Shown here in pieces: positions 1 to 8,490 of a DNA stretch of 64,000 nt; position 1 is the stretch's first letter, and the number at the start of each line of letters is the position of its first letter. Under the pieces are notes generated by a model. It saw only the letters and a list, made by a program, of their open reading frames with translations, made no database searches and was not told the origin of the DNA. The stretch spans positions 17,604,001-17,668,000 of the forward strand of contig CM062202.1 in NCBI GenBank assembly GCA_031216445.1. The letters are read 5' to 3'. The DNA is from Lateolabrax maculatus (taxonomy: Eukaryota; Chordata; Actinopteri; Acropomatiformes; Lateolabracidae). The translations under genes were made by a program, and so were the position numbers.

Positions 1-3000
1 CTCCTGGTCTCTTGTTGTACACAAGGAACTTGTATTGTTCTTGAGTTTTATGTTGATAAGCTCTATGATGGTATCTGAGGTCAAAACTGAGACACTATGA
101 GGCCTTACAATGTAATGTTCTCATGAGACAATGACTCCTACGCTGACTTTGTCTTTCTCAATGTCAGATAGTGAGAGAGAGGGAGAGAGAGAGAGCACTT
201 GTCTGCATTTTATATTTGGATGCTCTTTTGTCCTGAACTTCATTCGCACTGTTGGGCGTGACCACATTAAAGTGCTGCTCAGAGGCCAACACACACAGAC
301 ACAGAGTTAATAAACTTAGGAAAAATTCAAACCAAGCCCCAGCGTGACATTTAACTTATTCTGTGGCCCAGTATATTTGCAAAGACTAATCCTGTGAGAA
401 TCTACTTCAACAATAGAAACTTACACTGTAATACTTGGGTTGATATTAAAAGTAGCACATGGGGTTTAGCTTAATTTTCACTAAGAATTTGGCTTTGATG
501 GAAAAAAAATATTCTTCAGTGGTGCTAAAAATGAGAGCATTGTTCAAATTGAATACAAACATAAATTGATCTCCTCAAAGAATCTTTTCCGCTGCTTATT
601 AAAGCCTAGCCCAGACCAGATTCTCACTCTGGAAGCACATTGAATTTCAAGGCCAGGCCCTGAACTACAAAGAAAACTTCTTAAGTGAACGCAGCAGCAG
701 ATTCCTTATTGTTACACAATGCCCTTTATAGCCTTATCTATAGCTTCTTGTGGCTGTCAGTCAGCACCCCTTATACATTCTTCTCAATTAAACTGGAGTG
801 CAAAATCCACTGAATGTGGTATAAAAAATAATAAAACTCAAATTAGATTGTTTGTCAGTTTTCTTTGCAATGTCACTGCTTCGGTTTAAGACATATGCAT
901 CATTAAATAATGTATTTTCGCTATTTTGTTCTTCAAGCTTTGATAAACAACATGTTGATTTTGTTGGGTTTTTTTTTTTTGTTCAGTAGGTTCTGCAAAC
1001 ATTTTATGGACTTTCCATAAAATCTCCTGATATTCAACAACAACAACAGATCATGCAGTATTCATCAAAGCACAAACTGAACTACAGTATTAGGAATTTA
1101 AAAAAAAAAACCTGACAGTCATTTTGTGATCCTTGCTCAGGGGTGAGTGGAGGGATCTACTACAAGAGATGAGATACACAGTTAGATGTTGAGCTACTAA
1201 TGAATGTCTGGTTGTGTTTTTTTTCTCCAGTGATTGAATATGCTTATTCGAGTTTTTTTTACATTCAACCAAGCAACGTATGAGAAATTCTCAATTAACT
1301 TTTTTCCCCCCATTTTTGAGCATACAGTATAAGCAATTTTCCATCCATGTCAGTCTATTTTCTTCTCCCAAAATATTCCTCTGTATGAATGAATGAATCA
1401 ATCTGTGTTTGAGTGTGTAATATAAGACAACTGCGCTCAAGGCACATCCTCATGGCTGCATTGAGGAACTCTGTCAGACAAGCAGTCGCACTGACAAGCA
1501 CACAGGCAGGTAGGTGCGGCGGCACAGAGACAGACAGACATGAAACCAGGCATCCGGTCGGCCAAACAGGCAAGCCATCAGGAGGAGAGACTGGCAGGCA
1601 GGTGGTCCGGTTGGCAGGCAGCCAGGCGGGGATGTAAGTGGACAGCAAGAAAGGCAGACCAGCATTCAGACGTATTGACTCTCAGGCAGTCAGGCGGACT
1701 GACAGGAGGAGAGATAGATAGACAGACCCACAGATAGGGAATTATTTGACTGTGCCTCCCAACGTCCATTGTGGTCCACAAAAGGACTTCGGCAGGTGGC
1801 GTGAGGTATGTCACTGAAACCCCTGACAAGCAGAGATGGGATAATGGAAAGTTTCAAAAGGTGACAGCTACAAAAAGGGAGGAAGTTTTTAATGGAGGCC
1901 AAACTTTTTTTTTTTACCTTTAACTTATTAATTGGCTAGAAGGCCAAAGTTTACAAAAAAGGCTTCCATTAAAGGTGTAAAACTCTAATATAAACTAATT
2001 TATATAGTTATTGTAGTACTAATTAGGCCTTTGAAATGAAAGGGTTATTCCTCTCTCTTAACCATTTCTGTTAAAGTGTAAATGTTGTCACTGCCAATAA
2101 TTCTGCACATCAACCCCTTGACTGGAATATGTAATATGTTCCCATATTAATGAAATTTGAAACATCCAAATCTTTACCCAAACACTGGTCCAAAACAGTG
2201 TGTCCCATCTACTTCCATAGAGTTTGTGAATGATCACCACAGTGGCAGCTGTACCACGCACTGTAAGCTTGAGTGAATGAATGACATCGCCCTGCTGTAT
2301 GTACTGTATGGGTGGATCTCCTGTCTCTTTTCATTTCAGAGCGTGGCTGTGGTTCAGCAGAACTGGCAGCCATTTCCTTGCCAGTCTTTGCTGCCCATGA
2401 TGACAGAGCAGAGCTGTCACTGATGCCTCTTCATCGTGCAGGGATGACTTTAAAAGGTCAGTGATGACAGAGCTGACTTTAATGCCCGTAACAATGTCCG
2501 GGCGTATCAGTCAAACATTTTGACCGTGCCTTTCTCATATGAGCTTTTTCTGATCTGCCATCACTGTCGTTACAGTTTGGAGAACCAAAGCTAGTTGAAA
2601 AGTTTGTGGACATGGTTAAAAAAAACTACTGTTAATAGTTGGTAGGAGATGGTATGGGGACTGCAGACTCTGGTATCAACGCCCCACCCTTTGTAGGTCC
2701 AACCACCTCCTGCCTTGTTACGGTTTTATGGCAGTATAACAACACTTCCAGGAGAGAACCGTCATTATTTGGCTTGCCCCAAGAGGTAGCTTGTCAGTAA
2801 AACACCTAAGTCATTGTTCGTTGACCAATACTGTTGTTTTCTGGTGAAGAGAGTCCTTTGTTTAACATTTATTGTCATTACAACAATAATTGTTAAATAA
2901 TGTGTTTTAAAACATTGTTAAATCAGTAACTTTATGATGCAAATAAACTCTCATGACTTAGTCTTTATATGTTATACCAACACCTTTTTTTTTTTTTTTT

Positions 3001-4200
3001 TTAGAGCAATTGCTTTTATTTTGGCATGATACTTGTCAAACCCAAACAGCTCAATGTCCAATTTTTGCTGAGTCACTCAAGGTTGAATGTTTAACAGATG
3101 ATCTAATTAGCCCCGATCTGTAATCTTAAGGTTACTGCTGCCTCATTGTGACAACTCTGGCCAATCCATGTCTTGTGAGCTGAATGAAGGGTTTGTAGTG
3201 GCCTTATGTCAGTCTCTCTGACATTAGCTGACAGGCTTGAAGGAGTGAATGACGGCTTTTCATAAAGAAGAATGGCAGTTTTACAGACCACCAGCTGCTC
3301 CCAAACACTCTTCCCTAACCTCCCATCCACTGCTTGTGTAAGTGGGTGTGTGCACGATATGCTTGTGTGGATTGGTGTGTATTGGCTCAGCCTTGGGTTG
3401 TGTGAGTTTGCTTTATTTGTAAAAAAAAAAAAAAAAGGGATGATGCCCGAAAAAAATTATTTTACCTTTTTTGTTTGTTTTTATGTAGTTGTTTTATTAT
3501 ACGGCATTATCTGGTATCCATGCATCATCACTGATCCTGTGCTGAACTATGCAGCAATCGGAAAAAATACATAATACAAATATTCATAGAAAGGTCTCCT
3601 GACCCACGAGAAACAACATTTAGGATGACAACAACAGTGCACAGATGATGAGAATCTCCCAAGGGCTCAATCATTTACCCTGTTTTAATCCAGCATGACA
3701 TGTAAAGTGGTAAATCGCAATGGGGGTTATAATATTACTCATCTAATCCTGCGACAGGATAATTTTAGAAATAATCCTAAAAGGTCAGTAGATGCTGTGT
3801 GGGGTTAGGGAACCAGCAGGTGCCTTGAGCAGCTACCATGGTTACCCCTATGGAAAGGTTCATAAAGGCCACTGTTTTCTCGCCTCATAGTATCTCACCT
3901 AAAGCAATCTAAAATACTTGAATTATATGAAAATCTAGGTTAATGTCATCAGCTTTAGTTGCCATTTCATAACTGTTGAAGGATCTCCTGAGAAATCTGA
4001 AACAAGCCTCTTATAGTTTAGGCTATTAGACAGCAGATTGTCTACACTCTGAAGTTACTAGAGTGCATAAACAGCACCTGTCCTAAGACAGTAACTGAAG
4101 CCTAATATCAGGGCTTTACTGTAAATGCCATAACTGGAGCAAAATGTCAGGCTCTGTGCTGAAACAAGAGGCGCTGTGGTAAGAGTTAAACTTTCCACTG
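1..4200. other. Intergenic DNA upstream of slitrk3
   Basis: No reading frame here resembles a known protein, and I see no plausible exon structure. The DNA is AT-rich and contains a short GA tract (172-194), homopolymer runs (about 969-980, 2984-3002, 3421-3436) and a degenerate tetranucleotide array at 1480-1740, listed separately. Distal regulatory elements of slitrk3 could lie here, but I cannot point to one. Confidence 0.6.
1480..1740. repeat. Degenerate CAGG/CAGA tetranucleotide array
   Basis: The stretch is dominated by GGCAGG, CAGACAGA and GGCGG-type units in loose tandem order. This looks like an old, diverged tetranucleotide microsatellite. The lack of stops on both strands (overlapping open frames of 63-97 codons) follows from the repeat composition and is not evidence of coding. 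Confidence 0.6.
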
Positions 4201-4397
4201 CAATCAGCCCCCCCCTCCCCTCCCCTCCTCCTTGCAGAGCTGCAAGAGCTGGAAATCGTGATGGTGTCTCAGTCGTGCCTGTGAGTTCTGGCTTGGCTTT
4301 CTGCTCACAACATGGGCTTCTGTTGCCCGCTGGAGGCGAGGCGGGGGAAGGCACGCAAACGGAGAGGAAAGATGAAGCGCTCCGTATTTCCCTGTCT

Positions 4398-4432
4398 CCC
4401 CCCCCCCCACACACACACACACACACACACAC
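4398..4432. repeat. C-run followed by (CA)n
   Basis: A run of about 11 C is followed by about 12 CA units, upstream of the presumed slitrk3 promoter. Confidence 0.85.
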
Positions 4433-4649
4433 CCACCCCCCTACCCCCGCTTGCTGTGGATAGCCGCGGCCACCCTCTTCGTCTGCACAGCAGAGAGAAG
4501 AGCTATTGGCAGGGTCAGGGATGCCAACTCCACATTTTGCTCGCCCAACTGCAGCCGAGAAGAAAAAAAAAAAATCAGCAGAGGAACTGAGCATCACTGT
4601 GATCATTATTAGATGAAATAAATTAGAGAGGAAAAAAAAGATCATGTAT

Positions 4650-4685
<36 letters not shown>

Positions 4686-4698
4686 GGGGGGGGGGGGG
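4650..4698. repeat. (GA)n tract joined to a 24-base G run
   Basis: About 25 bases of alternating G and A run directly into 24 consecutive G residues (4675-4698). The purine-only strand is suited to triplex or G-quadruplex formation. It lies about 75 bases upstream of a TATA-like sequence, so it would sit in the proximal promoter if slitrk3 transcription starts near 4800. Confidence 0.9.
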
Positions 4699-4772
4699 AC
4701 GTCTTGCGTCCTGACTGTCATCCACAGGTCTGGCAGTAACACCCAGCCCGCACGGCGCGCTCCCCGGACCCT

Positions 4773-4780
4773 TTTATATA
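4773..4780 (+). promoter_or_regulatory. TATA-like box upstream of slitrk3
   Basis: TTTATATA lies in an otherwise GC-rich context between CGGACCC and a T-rich stretch. It would direct initiation at about 4803-4810. The next strong splice donor downstream is at 5726/5727, giving a long first exon. The motif is short, so this is only suggestive. Confidence 0.3.
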
Positions 4781-4838
4781 TTTCTTTTTTTTTTTTCCCG
4801 GATGCGCGTCCCCGCTGCGAAAAAAAGCCGGAGCGGTC

Positions 4839-4841
<3 letters not shown>

Positions 4842-4875
<34 letters not shown>
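4842..4875. repeat. (CT)n microsatellite, about 17 units
   Basis: Uninterrupted CT repeat inside the putative slitrk3 first exon or promoter; it reads as GA on the minus strand. Confidence 0.9.
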
Positions 4876-4879
<4 letters not shown>

Positions 4880-5110
4880 CCTCACTTCGCGTCCTCTCCT
4901 CCTCTCGACAGCATCCAGAACTATAGCGCAACCGTCCCCATCACTCTTTTCCTCCCCCCCTCCTCCTCCTCTTTCTCTCACCGCCAGATCTCTCTCCACT
5001 GCGTCTCTCACCCCTTTGCCCCCCCCCCCCCTCCTCCTCCTCCCCCAGCTCAGTCCCTCACTCCTCTGACGCACGACGGGGAAAACGGACCCGAGGAAGG
5101 AATGAAAGAC

Positions 5111-5135
5111 AAAAAAAAAAAAAAAAAAAAAAAAA
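5111..5135. repeat. Poly-A run of 25
   Basis: Homopolymer followed by a TCAAAA/TAAATAAA-rich stretch to about 5180. Confidence 0.9.
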
Positions 5136-5597
5136 TCAAAAAATCAAAATAAATCAAAATAAATAAATAAATCAAAATAAGCAGCAGCTGACCCGATCCG
5201 TCAGTGTGATCCACAGGCTCCTGCTGCTGCACCGGTCAGAGGCACGGTCCTGAAGCCGGGAGGAGGACACTCTCACCCGGACACACTGCTGCCGAGCGCC
5301 CGCCCGGGGGGCGGCGACGGCGGCGGAGGAGAAGGAGGAGGAGGAGGAGGAGAGGGGAGGAAGAGGAAGCGGACGGGCACAAGTCGAGGGCTTGCATTTT
5401 AAGCAAACTGCTTAGGGAAAAAAAAAAAAAAGGGGGAGAGACGGGGAAGAAGGGGAGAGAGTCAGAGTCACCGGAGAGCGAGAGTGGGGGAGATTGCATT
5501 CCTATCACGTCTTCATTTCTCCTCTCTCCTCTCTTTCGCCTCAGCCACCGAGCGAGAGAGAGGGTGAGAGAAGGAGGGAGGGAAAGAAAGGGAGAAC

Positions 5598-5604
5598 GAG
5601 AGAG

Positions 5605-5651
<47 letters not shown>

Positions 5652-5659
5652 GAGAGAGA
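5598..5659. repeat. (GA)n microsatellite, about 30 units with interruptions
   Basis: Purine tract ending about 65 bases before the candidate 5' UTR splice donor at 5726/5727. Together with 4650-4698, 4842-4875 and 6306-6338 it forms a cluster of GA/CT tracts around the slitrk3 5' end. Confidence 0.9.
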
Positions 5660-6300
5660 TCTAACAAGATTCATACTAGTGGCCCCTTCTTTTCCCGATG
5701 CTTTCCAATTGCCGTGCGAAACTAAGGTGAGTTCTTAAGCTGTGTTTGCCGGTGCCGGAGTGTATCATAAGGGAGATCTTATGCAGATGTGCGTGTGTGT
5801 GTGTGTGTGTGTGTGTGCATATGCTTATTGGAAGCCATGGACTTCAAAAAAAAAAAAAAAAGAAAAGAAGGGACAACCAGCGTTCTCCATGCACCGAGGA
5901 TAACGGATCGCAGGGACCCAGTCGACTGATCAATAGGCGTTTGTTCTTTATTCGCCGGTTCCCTGCCAGTGTCACGACGAAAGGCTGCTGCATTATGCTT
6001 GGCGTGTATTTCAATAAGCGCTCTGCTCCCTGCGCTGTACTGACGGCAAGGTTATTTTTGGGGGAAAATTTCAGTGAAGGAGAGCGGGATTTCTCCGCCG
6101 GCTCGGCTGGGCTGGAGCCACCGTCATTTCCCCGGGAACTTAGTTTGATATGAATTTCGGGATCGAAAACTCTCAACAGACCCTGTTGATAAATGCCCCT
6201 CACTCTTTCGATGCATGTAAGTCCGGGGCTGTTCTGAATCCGTGGCTCATTCACATGCGCATCTCTTCCTCCCTCCATCCTCAATGCCCTGCTCTCTCTT

Positions 6301-6340
<40 letters not shown>

Positions 6341-6342
<2 letters not shown>

Positions 6343-6417
6343 CCCCCCCCCCCGTTCCTCCAACGGCTCGCTCACCCCCAATGTGTTGTTCTCTCCCTCG
6401 CAGCCCGGCATCGGACG
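6341..6417 (+). other. Possible alternative 5' UTR exon of slitrk3
   Basis: The segment starts after a CAG preceded by about 33 bases of uninterrupted CT, an extreme polypyrimidine tract. It ends before a good donor, GACG followed by GTGAGC. A second donor at 6492 would extend it to 6491. It has no coding similarity. This is inferred from splice signals alone. Confidence 0.25.
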
Positions 6418-6952
6418 GTGAGCGGGACGCACCGGGCTACAGCAGAACATACCGCAGGAGGACATGTGAAGTTGGAATCCCACTAAACTAAGTACGTATG
6501 CCACCCGATTTGATGCACCGCGAAGGGGACGTTGTATGGCACGCGTTATTTTTTTTTTTTTTAATTGCTTTAAAATGTCGTTGTTACTTTTTTTTTTTCT
6601 CTTTTTTTCCCCCTGATAATCGCATCTGCGCTTTTTTGAGCTCCATCCTGGAAGCTGAATCAATCGATCCTGGAGGATTACGCACGGAGAAGGCACTGAA
6701 AGCGGTGAATTTTGCATTGAGGAGACCGTGTTCAAGGATCTTTTCTTTTTTCCCTCTTTTACTGTCATGTGTTTTTTCATTTTTTGGGGAGGGGGATTGC
6801 CGTTTATTTTATTTTTATTTTTTTTTATTATTATTTTTCCCTTCTCTTTCCCTGTCGCTGGGCTTGTGGTTTCAGCACCACGGACAGAGACTCTGCTCCG
6901 CTCCCCGCGCCTCGCTTCTGGATTTTCAGCACCCTGGTCTGAACGGACAGCG

Positions 6953-6954
<2 letters not shown>

Positions 6955-7011
<57 letters not shown>
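6955..7011. repeat. (GT)n microsatellite, about 28 units
   Basis: Uninterrupted GT repeat within the putative 5' UTR intron of slitrk3. Confidence 0.95.
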
Positions 7012-7012
<1 letters not shown>

Positions 7013-7168
7013 CTGATGAAAAGTCACAGCCGATAGAAAAGAGATTCAGAGGATACGTGTGTGCGTGGGTGTGTGTGTGACTTTTTCCCCACTTAACACC
7101 GTGGGGATACTGAACGGAATCTTCGATCAGCCCGTCTTATCAAAATCAAAGTGACAATTGAGAGACCT

Positions 7169-7211
7169 TAATAATAATAATAATGATAATAATAATTATT
7201 ATTATTATTAA
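7169..7211. repeat. AAT/ATT trinucleotide palindrome
   Basis: TAA units switch to TTA units at the centre, making a near-perfect inverted repeat of about 43 bases that can fold into a hairpin or cruciform. Confidence 0.8.
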
Positions 7212-8432
7212 GCGTACTTTTTATTTATTTTTTATTCATCCTCTCTTTATATGTGATGTTTTTTATTTCTAGGCCGGCTGGATCTAAGACACAGCCTCAT
7301 CACTGAGCTTCTCGGAGAAGCAGCTTCGCCCACTGCGCTTTTCGCTTGTGCCGTTGCTCCTCTCATTCTCAAATAGCATCACCATTTGGGAAAGCCAGAA
7401 GTTTTTTTTTGATTGTTTGTTTTTTTTTTTTTTTTTTTTTTTTTAAAGGTTCAATTATACTCAGTAGGTTAACAGTTTTCACTATCCAGTGGGTTTAGGA
7501 GCGGGGCATTTAACGCAAGAAATCGCCGAGGGCAAAAATAGCCCGTCGAAATCGTTGGACAATTCTCCTTTTTTTCCCTCTTTTTGTGGCATCTTTACAC
7601 TGATAAATCCAGACCTTGCATTTTTTTGGTGCCCGATCCACATCATTTTTTTTTTTTTAAACCTTTTTTCAGATTTCCATAAACTACAGACGAGCGTATA
7701 CAAACATGTTGAGATTCACTTGAAGGTGACGGATGTTTAGCGAGTCCCTCAGCAGTCCTCGTCTCGTCCTACTGATGGACACCTTCTCCGCTCCCCGTCC
7801 TCTTCCTGCGTTAGACCTATGAAGCACTCTCTAATTTCCACCCTGCTTTTCTGGACTCTCGTTTGCCGGAAAAAAAAAAAAAAAAAAAAAAAAGGGGGAT
7901 TGAGGTCCTCGTTATGTAATAAACACAGCCGGGGGATGGTGTCTCCTCACCACTAACCTCACCCACCTGCCGCTGCCTTCGTTTATTCATGGCGATAAGC
8001 ATCTCTGGGGTTGATTTATTGCGACCTTAGCAGCATACCCCCTGTATAATAAATACCAATCCCCCCTCCTATGTACTGACGTGAACTGTCTCAATGTAGA
8101 GATTTGTTTGCGTTGCTTTGTATCACATTACCCATCCGAGACTGCTGGAATTTATATTTTGTTTGAAATACCCAGCTACATTACAACATCTAAAGTAGTC
8201 TCCAATGTCATTCTATTATTCATTGGTATTCATTTCAAAGCCGTCTTCCCCTCTGCTGAAACTAATGCACCCCTCCTCCCTTTCTCTCCTACCTTGCCTT
8301 GTCTGTCTCTCACCTCAAACTTCACTTTGTGGGTGTGTGTGTGCGTGCGTGCGCGCCTGTGTTTGTGTGTGTGTGTGTATTACAACCCCCCCCCCCCCAT
8401 CCCATTCTCTCTGCCTCTCTCTTTTGTTGCAG

Positions 8433-8490
8433 TGCTGTGAAGTGGCTCTGTCCCTGGAGCCAAGACTTCATCCCCTTGGTGTCAGCGAGG
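8433..8490 (+). other. slitrk3 coding exon: acceptor and 5' UTR segment
   Basis: A pyrimidine-rich tract (8400-8430) ending in TTGCAG gives an acceptor at 8431-8432. The 58 bases from there to the ATG contain no ATG in any frame and no in-frame stop. The open frame can be extended further upstream to 8299, but that extension encodes low-complexity sequence from a GT tract and crosses the acceptor, so it is not coding. Confidence 0.6.

Larger units (their letters stand above)
4640..5726 (+). promoter_or_regulatory. Probable slitrk3 promoter and first untranslated exon region
   Basis: This stretch is richer in GC and CpG than its surroundings, especially 4740-4830 and 5190-5350, and carries several homopurine/homopyrimidine tracts. 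A TATA-like sequence lies at 4773-4780. A consensus splice donor (AAG followed by GTGAGT) lies at 5726/5727. Downstream, a coding exon with a clear acceptor begins at 8433, as expected if the 5' UTR is split by an intron. The transcription start is not visible directly. The assignment is inference from composition, position and splice signals. Confidence 0.5.
5727..8432 (+). other. Putative 5' UTR intron of slitrk3, possibly with alternative exons
   Basis: Between the donor at 5727 and the acceptor at 8431-8432 no coding sequence is supported. There are several good splice signals: an acceptor at 6339-6340 after a long CT tract, donors at 6418 (GTGAGC) and 6492 (GTACGT), and acceptors at 6874-6875 and 7271-7272. 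One or more alternative untranslated exons are therefore possible. Repeats here include (GT)n at 5791-5817 and 6955-7011, an AAT/ATT palindrome at 7169-7211, a T run at about 7417-7444 and an A run at 7870-7893. Open frames in this stretch follow low-complexity sequence and are not genes. Confidence 0.45.

Noticed and set aside
4058..4645. 195-codon minus-strand open frame
   Set aside because: It runs through CA, C-run and purine repeats, has no recognisable domain and lies in the slitrk3 promoter area.
8299..8490. Upstream extension of the slitrk3 open frame (64 extra codons)
   Set aside because: It crosses a strong splice acceptor, is built from a GT tract and C run, and has no counterpart in SLITRK proteins.
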